From: Acetivibrio ethanolgignens
GTDB lineage: Bacteria; Bacillota; Clostridia; Lachnospirales; Lachnospiraceae
Direction: 5' to 3'
Assembly (NCBI RefSeq): GCF_001461035.1
Contig: NZ_LNAM01000219.1
Span: forward strand, 20,633 to 84,632
Length of the DNA stretch: 64,000 nucleotides
In this document: positions 1 through 8,127 of the stretch, in pieces
Layout: each line of letters begins with the position of its first letter
Position numbering within the stretch: the first letter of the stretch is position 1
Position numbers and translations under genes: made by a program
Notes under the pieces: model-generated
The model's database searches: none
Told to the model about the DNA's origin: nothing
Seen by the model: only the letters and a program-made list of their open reading frames with translations

Positions 1-321
1 GTTAAGGATACGGTTACACCGGATTATGATACCTTTGTAGGCGTTGCAAGGCAGTATGGACAGGATGCTGTTGCTATTGAAGATTTTTCTAAGGAAATAG
101 CACAGATGACAGAGGGTATAGAACGGATTATTACAGAAGTAGGGGAAGCAATTCAAAGTATTGCAGAATCCTCCCAGAATACAGCAGAAAATGGAAGCAA
201 TATCATGAATTCGATAGAGGTTGTTTCTGAAGTTGTGGAAGAAGTGGCAAAAATGGCAGAGGAACAGGAGGGAATTTCCACAGAGCTGACAGATGCTGTT
301 AACAGCTTTAAGCTGAATTAA
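1..321 (+). CDS. Methyl-accepting chemotaxis protein, C-terminal fragment (cut by window edge)
   Basis: The reading frame is open from the first base, so the gene starts outside the window. The visible 106 residues are a polar, heptad-like helix rich in Glu, Ala, Ser and Ile (for example IQSIAESSQNTAENGSNIM and VVEEVAKMAEEQE), the usual C-terminal arm of a chemoreceptor cytoplasmic coiled coil, ending at ...AVNSFKLN. Receptors of this family signal to CheA/CheW and are methylated on Glu/Gln pairs. The ligand cannot be told because the sensor part lies outside. A second, decayed MCP fragment occurs near 36.5 kb. Confidence 0.85.
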   Translation, partial: VKDTVTPDYDTFVGVARQYGQDAVAIEDFSKEIAQMTEGIERIITEVGEAIQSIAESSQNTAENGSNIMNSIEVVSEVVEEVAKMAEEQEGISTELTDAVNSFKLN

Positions 322-354
322 AGCTGTTAAAGCCTGAATAGCTGGAAAGATACT

Positions 355-1011
355 ATGAAGAATTTTTTAGCGGCTACATTACCATTTTGGGATGCATTAA
401 CAGAAGAAGAAAAGGAATTGAGTCTTTCCAATATAGAGACGAAAGCCTTCCCGAAAGGAACGGTATTGTATCATGTAGGAATGGGAGAAGCAAGCTTTAA
501 GATTGTTCGTTCTGGGATTATCCGGGGGTTTATTTCTACCCCTGATGGCAATGAAGTTACGCTTTACCGTCTGATGGGTGGTGACATGTGCGTTTTAAGT
601 GTTGTTTGCATTATGAATGTGAATTCACTGGATATTCATATGGAGGCAGAGACGGATTCAGAGGTCAGTATGCTGCCCGCCTGGGTATATCAGAGGCTGA
701 ATGAAGATAATAATGCTGTTAAGGATTTTACCCAGCAGATATTGACAGAACGCTTTCAGGCGGCGATGCAGGTAGTTTCTGATTTGGCTTTTAATACTGT
801 GGGAAAACGCCTGGCAAAGGGACTTCTGCAAAAGATGAGGCTGTTAGATTCCAAAGAACTTTTCATTACCCATGAGACTTTGGCAAAGGATATTGGAAGT
901 GCAAGAGAGGTTGTATCCAGGACCTTAAAGCATTTTGAAAATTTGGGAATTGTAAAGCTATCCAGAGGGAAAATTACAATTCTTGATATTGAAGAATTAG
1001 AAAAGCAATAA
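355..1011 (+). CDS. Crp/Fnr family transcriptional regulator
   Basis: This is a 218-residue protein with an N-terminal cyclic-nucleotide-binding-like beta barrel (about 20-120) and a C-terminal winged helix with the family recognition helix around SAREVVSRTLKHFENLGIV. Length and order are normal for Crp/Fnr. The barrel carries two cysteines in GGDMCVLSVVCIM, a pattern seen in clostridial members of the family, but there is no N-terminal FNR-type four-cysteine cluster, so the signal is unknown. The gene lies just upstream of the ndh operon. A perfect TGTGAC/GTCACA palindrome starts 7 bases after its stop, so I infer that it regulates the electron-transfer operon, perhaps in response to redox state. 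Confidence 0.9.
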   Translation: MKNFLAATLPFWDALTEEEKELSLSNIETKAFPKGTVLYHVGMGEASFKIVRSGIIRGFISTPDGNEVTLYRLMGGDMCVLSVVCIMNVNSLDIHMEAETDSEVSMLPAWVYQRLNEDNNAVKDFTQQILTERFQAAMQVVSDLAFNTVGKRLAKGLLQKMRLLDSKELFITHETLAKDIGSAREVVSRTLKHFENLGIVKLSRGKITILDIEELEKQ

Positions 1012-1017
1012 AGATTA

Positions 1018-1059
1018 TGTGACAAAGTCACAGACATAAGAGGGGCATTGTGGTATAAT
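1018..1059 (+). promoter_or_regulatory. Crp-type operator and promoter of the ndh2 operon
   Basis: TGTGAC-AAA-GTCACA at 1018-1032 is a perfect inverted repeat of the Crp/Fnr type, centred at 1025. A TATAAT -10 box lies at 1054-1059, which puts transcription start near 1066 and the palindrome near -41, the classic class II activator position. No good -35 box is present, as expected for an activator-dependent promoter. The likely regulator is encoded immediately upstream. Confidence 0.75.
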
Positions 1060-1124
1060 TAACAAGATATCACTATGCCCTTTTTGATGATGAAAAGGAG
1101 TTTTAGGAAAAGAGGAGTGCTACA

Positions 1125-3143
1125 ATGAAAAATATTGTAATTATTGGTGCAGGTTATTCAGGTATCCTGACAGCCAAAAAGCTGGAAAAGCGGCTTAGAA
1201 AGCAAAAAAAGCTGGACGAAGTGGCTATTACAATTATTGACAGGAATCCATTCCATACGATGCTCACAGAGCTGCATGAGGTAGCAGCGAACCGTGTGGA
1301 GGAGGATAGTATCCGCATCAGTCTAAAGAAGGTATTTGCCGGACGTAAGGTAAATGTTGTTTTGGATACGGTTAACAGCATTGATTTTGAGAGTAAAAGG
1401 GTTGTTGGAGGCGAAGCTGAGTATGGTTATGACTATTTGGTTGTAGCAGCAGGCTCTAAGCCTACTTATTTTGGTACTCCGGGGGTAGAAGAATATTCTT
1501 ATAAGCTGTGGTCCTATGAGGATGCTGTGATTTTAAAGGATCGGATTCATGATTTATTCCGCAGGGCTGCCTGTGAACCAAATCAGGAAGAGAAAAAAAA
1601 GCTTCTGACCTTTTATGTAGTAGGTGCAGGCTTTACTGGTGTTGAAATGATCGGTGAGCTGGCAGAATATGTTCCAATTTTGTGCGAACAGTACGAAATT
1701 GCTCCAAAGGATGTTACGATGGTGGATGTGGATATGCTTCCAAGAAGCGTTCCGATTCTTCCGGAGAAGCTCTCTAATAAGGTAGAACATCGTCTTCACA
1801 AGATGGGAGTAGAAACCCGTTTTGGTGTTGGTGTTGTTGGTGTAGGCGAGGATTACATAGAGCTAAAGAAGGGTGAAGAGGTAACCCGCCACACTGCAGG
1901 CACTGTTATCTGGACTGCTGGTATTGAAAGTGCAGATATTGCAGCGTCTACTGGAAATGAGCTGGAGACAGCAGCCAGAGGCCGGATTAAGACAGATAAA
2001 TATTTAAGAAGCACGAAGAGAGAAGACGTTTATGTTGTCGGAGACAATGTTTTGTATGTCCCTGAGGGAGAGGAAAAGCCAGTACCTCAGATGGTAGAAA
2101 ATGCAGAGCAGAGTGCAGAGGTAGCAGCACATAACATTATTGCAAGTGTGACCGGACAGGGACAGCTTGAGGAATATAAGCCTGCTTTCCATGGAGTTAT
2201 GGTTTGCGTGGGTGGACGCTATGGTGTAGCAAGAGTAGGGCTTCCAAATCATATGCTCAACCTGCCATCCTTCTTTGCTATGTTTGCAAAGCATTTTATC
2301 AATGTAGTTTACTTTATCCAGGTGCTTGGATGGAATAAAATTTTCAGTTATGTAAAGCATGAGTTCTTTACTATCCGTCACTGCAGAAGCTTTTTAGGCG
2401 GTCATTTTTCCAACCGTACCCCAAGCTTTTTATTAGTACCGTTACGCGTATGGCTGGGTGCTGTGTGGGTATTTGAAGGTGTTATGAAAATAGTAGAAGG
2501 CTGGTTTGATGCACCGAAGCTGACAGGCTTCTTTGGTGGAGCAAGCGGCTGGTATGACAGTATTTTAAATGGTATTCAGGCAGCTACCGGAGCAGTAGCA
2601 GATGCGGCAGCGAGTGCTTCTGGAACAGCAGAGGCGGTAGTGGACGCAGCAGCAAGTGTTTCCGGAGCAGCAGATGCAGTAGCAGCCTCTATTGGAACAA
2701 AGATTTTTGATTTTAATATTTTTAGCTGGGTAGAGTTTATTTTTGTAAGCGGAAAGGATTTAGCTTCGTCTACTTTATCTGACCTGGCATTTAAGCTGGA
2801 TATTCCATTAATGAACTGGTTTGTAGATAATGTAGTATTATCCAGTGATGGTATGCAGATGTTTATGCAGATTATGATTGTTGTTATGGAAATCCTGATT
2901 GGACTTGCTTTAATCGGTGGTTTATTTACAACTCCTGCATCAGCAGCATCCTTAGTATTACAATTTATGTTTGTATGTACAACGGGGCTCTATTTAAATA
3001 CCTTCTGGATGATTTTTGCAGGAATTGCAGTACTGATTGGCGGCGGAAGAACTCTGGGCCTGGATTACTATTTTCTGCCGTGGCTTAAGAAGCAGTGGAA
3101 GAAGGTTGGCTTTGTAAAGAGGTGGTATCTATACAATGATTAA
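1125..3143 (+). CDS. ndh2: Type II NADH dehydrogenase with C-terminal membrane domain (Ndh2/EET type)
   Basis: The protein has 672 residues. Residues 1-400 form a two-dinucleotide-fold flavoprotein: FAD motif GAGYSG near residue 8, NADH motif GAGFTG near residue 168, and a GDN FAD motif in VYVVGDN. The last 240 residues hold several hydrophobic segments resembling a DoxX-like membrane domain, absent from ordinary 400-residue NDH-2 enzymes but present in Listeria-type Ndh2 of extracellular electron transfer. Residues about 486-525 are an Ala/Ser-rich near-repeat (DAAASxSG) between membrane segments. It should pass electrons from NADH to a membrane quinone without pumping protons. It is the first gene of the operon and overlaps the prenyl synthase gene by 8 bases. 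Confidence 0.9.
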   Translation: MKNIVIIGAGYSGILTAKKLEKRLRKQKKLDEVAITIIDRNPFHTMLTELHEVAANRVEEDSIRISLKKVFAGRKVNVVLDTVNSIDFESKRVVGGEAEYGYDYLVVAAGSKPTYFGTPGVEEYSYKLWSYEDAVILKDRIHDLFRRAACEPNQEEKKKLLTFYVVGAGFTGVEMIGELAEYVPILCEQYEIAPKDVTMVDVDMLPRSVPILPEKLSNKVEHRLHKMGVETRFGVGVVGVGEDYIELKKGEEVTRHTAGTVIWTAGIESADIAASTGNELETAARGRIKTDKYLRSTKREDVYVVGDNVLYVPEGEEKPVPQMVENAEQSAEVAAHNIIASVTGQGQLEEYKPAFHGVMVCVGGRYGVARVGLPNHMLNLPSFFAMFAKHFINVVYFIQVLGWNKIFSYVKHEFFTIRHCRSFLGGHFSNRTPSFLLVPLRVWLGAVWVFEGVMKIVEGWFDAPKLTGFFGGASGWYDSILNGIQAATGAVADAAASASGTAEAVVDAAASVSGAADAVAASIGTKIFDFNIFSWVEFIFVSGKDLASSTLSDLAFKLDIPLMNWFVDNVVLSSDGMQMFMQIMIVVMEILIGLALIGGLFTTPASAASLVLQFMFVCTTGLYLNTFWMIFAGIAVLIGGGRTLGLDYYFLPWLKKQWKKVGFVKRWYLYND

Positions 3144-4134
3144 TACAGCTGTAGCGAAAACAGAAGGGCTTACATTTGATGCAGCATTAGAGCAGGCAAA
3201 GGCAGAGGTTGACAGGATTTTATTTTCTGCACCGGTGCTAGTGAGAACCTATACTACCCATCTGCAAAAGGCGAGAGGAAAGTTTATCCGAACCTATGCC
3301 CTGCTGGCGGCAGCGATGGAGGAAGATGGGAGCATTGATGAAGATGCAGTGTCCCTTGCAGCAGCCATTGAAATTCTACATCTGGCAACGTTAGTTCATG
3401 ACGATGTTATGGACAACGCAGAGGTCAGAAGAGGAATCCCTACGATTTCAAAAAAATACGGAAGAAAGACAGCTGTAATCTGTGGTGATTATCTTTTGTC
3501 AGCAGCTCTTAGGGAGGCTATGGAGGTACTTAAGAAGGAGCGTCATGAGGAAAAACGGAAGGCTGGACATGAACTGCCGGATTATGTATCCCAGATTTGT
3601 ATGGGAGAGATGCGGCAGCATATAAATAACGGAAATCTTGAACTTTCGGTATACCGTTATTTGAGCATTATCAGCGGAAAGACAGCAGCTCTTTTTGAAG
3701 CAGCGGTTTATGGCGGAGCTATTTTTTGTGAAAAGGAAGAAAAACGGCTTAGACAGTACCGGATGTTTGGAAGGTATCTGGGTATGATTTTTCAGCTGAC
3801 GGATGACTGTATTGATTTTGAGATGGATGAGGGAACTGCAAAGAAAAATGTGCAGTCCGATTATGAACAGGGGGTGATTACCCTCCCGCTGATTCATGCA
3901 TTTCAAGAGAGCAGACAGCTTAAGGAAAAGGCGGCCTTAGGAACAATGACCCGGGAGGAAATGAACGAGGTCGTAGAAAAAACCGGAGGCTTGAGCTTTA
4001 CCCGGGCTATTTCAAAACGATATTTTGATAAAGCGGTGAAACAGCTGGAGGCCCTTTTTCTTTCGGAGAAAAAGAAAGCACTCCTGATGGAAATTTTAGA
4101 AAAGGCCTATTATGGTCTAAAAAAGAAAGCTTAA
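3136..4134 (+). CDS. Polyprenyl diphosphate synthase (quinone side chain, DmkB-like)
   Basis: This 332-residue trans-prenyltransferase makes the isoprenoid diphosphate tail. Both aspartate motifs are visible: the first in LVHDDVMDNAEVRRG and the second in QLTDDCIDFEMDEG. These bind Mg-diphosphate. The start codon lies inside the end of ndh2, so the two are translationally coupled. Clustering with NDH-2 and a UbiA prenyltransferase points to a quinone tail rather than undecaprenyl lipid. In Listeria the equivalent gene is dmkB. Product chain length cannot be read reliably from sequence. Confidence 0.88.
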   Translation: MINTAVAKTEGLTFDAALEQAKAEVDRILFSAPVLVRTYTTHLQKARGKFIRTYALLAAAMEEDGSIDEDAVSLAAAIEILHLATLVHDDVMDNAEVRRGIPTISKKYGRKTAVICGDYLLSAALREAMEVLKKERHEEKRKAGHELPDYVSQICMGEMRQHINNGNLELSVYRYLSIISGKTAALFEAAVYGGAIFCEKEEKRLRQYRMFGRYLGMIFQLTDDCIDFEMDEGTAKKNVQSDYEQGVITLPLIHAFQESRQLKEKAALGTMTREEMNEVVEKTGGLSFTRAISKRYFDKAVKQLEALFLSEKKKALLMEILEKAYYGLKKKA

Positions 4135-4199
4135 GATGATATTTAGCTGTAGAACAGCTGAATATAGATTATTTAATTTTTTAAAATGGAGGAATTATT

Positions 4200-5279
4200 A
4201 TGAAAAAGAAATTAGCAGTTCTGTTAAGTCTGACACTAGCAGTATCCATGCTGGCTGTTGGCTGTGGAAAAAAGGATGAGGCACCTATTCAGACAGAAGC
4301 TCCAACTACCCAGACAGAAGCACCAGCTGAGACAGAGGCTCCAGCAGCTACAGAAGGGGCATTAAAGACAGGTCTTTATGTTTCCACTTCTCTTGGGAAA
4401 TCTACAGATGCTGGTGAAGAAGATGGTCTTGCACAGGTAGATTCCGCTATTTTTGCTGTAACTGTAGATGGTGAAGGCAAAGTAGCTGGCTGTGTAATTG
4501 ATGGAGCTCAGACAAAGATTAACTTCTCTAAAGATGGTAAGGTTGTAACAGATTTAGCTACTGTATATCAGACAAAGAATGAATTAGGTGAAAACTATGG
4601 TATGAAGTCTGCGTCTGGTATCGGCAAAGACTGGAACGAGCAGGCTGCTGCATTTGCTGCTTACTGTGTAGGTAAGACTGCTGATGAAATCAAGGGCATC
4701 GCACTGACAGCAGAGGGCGTTGTTGAGGATGCAGATCTGGCAGCAAGCGTTACTATCCATGCAGGTGGATTTATTAACGGTGTTGTAGCTGCTATGGAAA
4801 ATGCAACAGAGATGGGTGCCAAGGCAGGTGATAAGCTTGGTCTTGGTGTAAATACAACAATTTCTAAATCTAAGGATGCTGCAGATGGCGAGGATGGACA
4901 GGCACAGGCTTACTCCTACTATACAGCAACTACTGTAAATGCTGAAGGCAAGATTACAAGCTGTATCTTAGATGCTTCCCAGGGTACTGTAAAATTTGAT
5001 GCTACTGGTAAGATTACAACAGATTTAACAGCTGCTGTTCCTACAAAGAATGAAATAGGTGAAAACTATGGTATGAAGTCTGCCTCCAGCATCGGTAAAG
5101 AGTGGGATGAGCAGGCTGCTGCATTTGCTGCTTACTGCTTAGGAAAGACTGCTGATGAAGTAAAGGGTATTGCTTTAGCAGAGGGTGTTCCTGCAGACGC
5201 TGACCTGGCTGCTAACGTAACTGTTCATGTTGGTGACTTCATGACTGTTATCAGCAAGGCTGTTGCAAATGCAAAATAA
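4200..5279 (+). CDS. Two-domain extracellular lipoprotein, probable flavinylated electron carrier (PplA-like)
   Basis: The 359 residues begin with a lipoprotein signal peptide ending in LAVGC (Cys22), then a Thr/Glu/Pro/Ala linker to about residue 53, then two homologous repeats (about 54-200 and 205-359). Each repeat contains ENYGMKSAS.IGK and a DxxAxVT motif: DLAASVT ending at Thr185 and DLAANVT ending at Thr341. These resemble the ApbE target Dxx(S/T)GA(T/S), where the final Thr carries FMN. Listeria PplA is also a lipoprotein with two flavinylated domains beside Ndh2 and an ApbE enzyme, as here. The domain is divergent from classical FMN_bind, so flavinylation is inferred mainly from the motif and the downstream apbE. 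Confidence 0.72.
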   Translation: MKKKLAVLLSLTLAVSMLAVGCGKKDEAPIQTEAPTTQTEAPAETEAPAATEGALKTGLYVSTSLGKSTDAGEEDGLAQVDSAIFAVTVDGEGKVAGCVIDGAQTKINFSKDGKVVTDLATVYQTKNELGENYGMKSASGIGKDWNEQAAAFAAYCVGKTADEIKGIALTAEGVVEDADLAASVTIHAGGFINGVVAAMENATEMGAKAGDKLGLGVNTTISKSKDAADGEDGQAQAYSYYTATTVNAEGKITSCILDASQGTVKFDATGKITTDLTAAVPTKNEIGENYGMKSASSIGKEWDEQAAAFAAYCLGKTADEVKGIALAEGVPADADLAANVTVHVGDFMTVISKAVANAK

Positions 5280-5290
5280 TATTTGTAGAA

Positions 5291-5321
5291 AAAAAGGGAG
5301 TGCCATTTAGCACTCCTTTTT
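5291..5321 (+). terminator. Intra-operon terminator/attenuator after the lipoprotein gene
   Basis: A stem AAAGGGAGTGC / GCACTCCTTT with a 6-base loop is followed by a short T run. It sits between the lipoprotein gene and apbE in an otherwise tight operon. It probably lets the abundant lipoprotein be made in excess of the downstream enzymes. Confidence 0.8.
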
Positions 5322-5343
5322 AAAACGAAAGGAATTTTGGCAA

Positions 5344-6393
5344 ATGAAACGAATTGCAGTATTATGTATGACAATGATAACAGCAGTGGCATTGACTGGC
5401 TGTAGCCTTAGCCCTGCATCCCAGCCGAAACGGTATCAGGCGGAGTTTTTGACTTTGTTTGATACAGCAACTAAAATTATAGGCTATGCAGACAGCGAGG
5501 AAATCTTTAAGGAACAGGTACAGATTGTATATGATGAGCTGGAAAAGTATCACCAGCTGTATGATATTTATAATGATTATGATGGAATTAATAATATAAA
5601 GACTATCAATGATAAGGCTGGAATGGAGCCTGTGGTAGTAGATGAAAAGATTATTGATCTTTTGCTTTTGGGAAAGGAAATGTATCAGAAGACAGATGGA
5701 AAGCTCAATATTGCCTTTGGAAGTGTATTGTCTATCTGGCATGATTATCGTACCGATGGACTGGATGACCCGGAAAATGCCAAGCTTCCGCCGATGGAGA
5801 AACTGCTTGAGGCGAACAAGCATGTGGATATAGATAAGGTAATCATTAATGAGGAAAATTCTACGGTATATCTGGAGGATGCAGGCTTGAGTCTGGATGT
5901 AGGCTCTATCGGTAAGGGGTATGCAGTAGAACAGGCAGCAAAAGCGGCCAAAGAAGCCGGAATAACCTCGATGCTTATGAGCGTGGGAGGCAATATCCGT
6001 GCGATTGGAGTTAAGGGAGATGGAGAACGCTGGAAGGTAGGTATTCAAAATCCTTTTGATGACGAAACAGAGGAATACTTAAAAAAGGTATATGTAGAAG
6101 ATATTTCCCTTGTAACCAGTGGTGACTACCAGCGATATTACGAGGTAGAGGGCAAACCATATCACCATATTATCAATACGGATACTCTGATGCCGGCTGA
6201 AAACTTTAGGGCAGTATCCATCTTGTGTTCGGATTCCGGTGTAGCAGATGCCCTGTCCACCTCTGTCTATAATATGACCTACGAGGAAGGCTTAAGCTTC
6301 GTAGAAGGCTTGGAAGGGGTAGAGGCCATGTGGATTTTTGATGATAAGACGATAGAATACAGCAGTGGTTTTGAAAAAAGTCTGGCAGATTAA
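5344..6393 (+). CDS. apbE: FAD:protein FMN transferase ApbE (FmnB-like), lipoprotein
   Basis: This 349-residue lipoprotein has signal peptide and lipobox ALTGC (Cys20) and an ApbE domain over the rest. Typical family features are the early TLFDT segment, the LSLDVGSIGKGYAVE region, the SVGGNIRAIG strand and the late HHIINTDTLMP and VADALSTSVY motifs of the Mg/FAD site. ApbE moves FMN from FAD onto a Thr/Ser of extracytoplasmic proteins. The obvious partner is the two-repeat lipoprotein just upstream. In Listeria the matching enzyme is FmnB. Confidence 0.93.
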   Translation: MKRIAVLCMTMITAVALTGCSLSPASQPKRYQAEFLTLFDTATKIIGYADSEEIFKEQVQIVYDELEKYHQLYDIYNDYDGINNIKTINDKAGMEPVVVDEKIIDLLLLGKEMYQKTDGKLNIAFGSVLSIWHDYRTDGLDDPENAKLPPMEKLLEANKHVDIDKVIINEENSTVYLEDAGLSLDVGSIGKGYAVEQAAKAAKEAGITSMLMSVGGNIRAIGVKGDGERWKVGIQNPFDDETEEYLKKVYVEDISLVTSGDYQRYYEVEGKPYHHIINTDTLMPAENFRAVSILCSDSGVADALSTSVYNMTYEEGLSFVEGLEGVEAMWIFDDKTIEYSSGFEKSLAD

Positions 6394-6408
6394 GAAAAAG
6401 GTAAAATT

Positions 6409-8121
6409 ATGGCATATAAAAGTCTGAATCAATTTATAAAGGAACTGGAAAAGAGAGGAGAACTGCTGCGGATTACGACAGAGGTTTCCTCTGACCTTGA
6501 AATTACAGAAATCACGGACCGGGTAAGTAAATCCTATGGGAAAGCATTGCTTTTTGAAAAGGTGAAGGACTCCCGATATCCGGTGCTTATCAATGCCTTT
6601 GGCACCTATGAGCGGATGAGTCTGGCACTGGAAGCAGATAATCTCGATACAATAGGTAAGCAGGTGGAAGAATACTTAAGAATTGAAAATTATACAACTT
6701 TCTCAGGTCTCTTCCATTCGATACCGCGGCTTTTGCGGCTTTTAGCCTGCTTTCCGGTAAAAAGGCCCTTTACTCTGAAAAAGCCGGCTTGTCAACAGGT
6801 AATAGAGAAAAATGTAGATTTAGATAAAATACCAATTTTAAAATGCTGGCCTTTGGACGGCGGCAGGTTTGTGACCCTGCCTCTGGTATTTACAAAGTAC
6901 CCGGATTCCAGAGGACAAAATATGGGAATGTATCGGATGCAGGTGCTGGATAAGGAAACGACAGCAATGCACTGGCATAAGCATAAGGACGGAGCCGGGA
7001 TATATGAGGCTTACCGAAGAATGGGAAAAAGGATGCCGGTTTCTGTTGCGATTGGAAGTAATCCGGCAGTGACCTATGCTGCGACGGCTCCGCTGCCGCC
7101 TAAGATAGATGAGATGTTTTTAGCCGGATTTTTACGGAGAAGGCCGGTAGCCATGGTGAAATGTGTGACGAATGATATTTATGTGCCGGCAGACTCCCAG
7201 TTTGTGCTGGAGGGGTATGTAGACCCGGAAGAGGAACTGGCATGGGAAGGTCCCTTTGGGGATCATACCGGATACTATTCACTGGCAGACTGGTATCCTA
7301 GGTTTCATGTTACCTGTATTACCCACCGGAAGGATGCCGTTTATCCGGCAACCGTTGTTGGAAGACCGCCGATGGAAGACTGCTATCTGGCAAAGGCTAC
7401 AGAACGGATTTTTCTGCCGATGCTTAAATTTGCTCTGCCTCAGCTTGTGAATATGAACCTGCCGTTGGAGGGGGTTTTTCATAATTGTGCGATACTTTCT
7501 GTAAAGTGTGAATATCCGGGAGCTGCTCAGACGGTGATGAACTTTTTATGGGGTATGGGACAGATGCGGTATACCAAGCTTTTGATAGCTATAGGAGAAT
7601 CCATAGACCCTTATGATTTAGAGGCAATAAAAAGGGCAATACTGGAAAGAGTAGATTTTGAAAGGGATATTACGATTTCCAGGGGACCGCTGGATGCATT
7701 GGATCATTCTTCTAACGAGGCCCTATTTGGCAGCCGTGTTGGTGTGGATGCGACTGGAGAAAAAAGGTTTTCCGCAGAGGAAGGCATCGGTGTCTACGCA
7801 ATAGAGAAAACAATCCCTTTTGCTGGAAAGAAAAAAGCCAAAGAGGCAGCAGAAGCAGGAGAACACCGGCTGTCTGTTGTAGTAGATGCTTATGTTGATA
7901 CAAAAAATACTTCCGAGGTTATGTGGAGAGTTTTTAACAATATTGATGCCTCCAGAGATTTTGTTTATCAGGAGGGCAGGTTAGCGATTGATGCAACAAA
8001 GAAGCTTTTTGAAGAGGGCTTAAAGCATCCATGGCCGGAGGATATTGTGATGAGTGATGAGATAAAAAAGCTGGTGGACAGCCGGTGGACAGAATACGGA
8101 ATTGACAGAAAGGAAGTCTGA
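6409..8121 (+). CDS. ubiD: UbiD-family prenylated-FMN-dependent decarboxylase
   Basis: This 570-residue protein shows the UbiD fold signatures: MHWHKHKDGA, the EGPFGDHTGYY motif that supplies active-site and metal-binding residues, and ATVVGRPPMEDCYLAKATERI. UbiD enzymes reversibly decarboxylate aromatic or unsaturated acids with prenyl-FMN made by UbiX, which is encoded two genes on. With a UbiA prenyltransferase between them, the natural role is decarboxylation of a prenylated hydroxynaphthoate in menaquinone synthesis (the MqnL step of the futalosine route). The start lies 16 bases after apbE, so the two are likely co-transcribed. Confidence 0.9.
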   Translation: MAYKSLNQFIKELEKRGELLRITTEVSSDLEITEITDRVSKSYGKALLFEKVKDSRYPVLINAFGTYERMSLALEADNLDTIGKQVEEYLRIENYTTFSGLFHSIPRLLRLLACFPVKRPFTLKKPACQQVIEKNVDLDKIPILKCWPLDGGRFVTLPLVFTKYPDSRGQNMGMYRMQVLDKETTAMHWHKHKDGAGIYEAYRRMGKRMPVSVAIGSNPAVTYAATAPLPPKIDEMFLAGFLRRRPVAMVKCVTNDIYVPADSQFVLEGYVDPEEELAWEGPFGDHTGYYSLADWYPRFHVTCITHRKDAVYPATVVGRPPMEDCYLAKATERIFLPMLKFALPQLVNMNLPLEGVFHNCAILSVKCEYPGAAQTVMNFLWGMGQMRYTKLLIAIGESIDPYDLEAIKRAILERVDFERDITISRGPLDALDHSSNEALFGSRVGVDATGEKRFSAEEGIGVYAIEKTIPFAGKKKAKEAAEAGEHRLSVVVDAYVDTKNTSEVMWRVFNNIDASRDFVYQEGRLAIDATKKLFEEGLKHPWPEDIVMSDEIKKLVDSRWTEYGIDRKEV

Positions 8122-8127
8122 GTTTTC

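Noticed and set aside
2004..2381. Minus-strand open frame of 125 codons inside ndh2
   Set aside because: It lies wholly within a well-supported gene, has no ribosome site and reads low-complexity His/Leu/Ser-rich sequence typical of antisense shadows. The same holds for other antisense frames such as 5362-6048 and 34277-34885.
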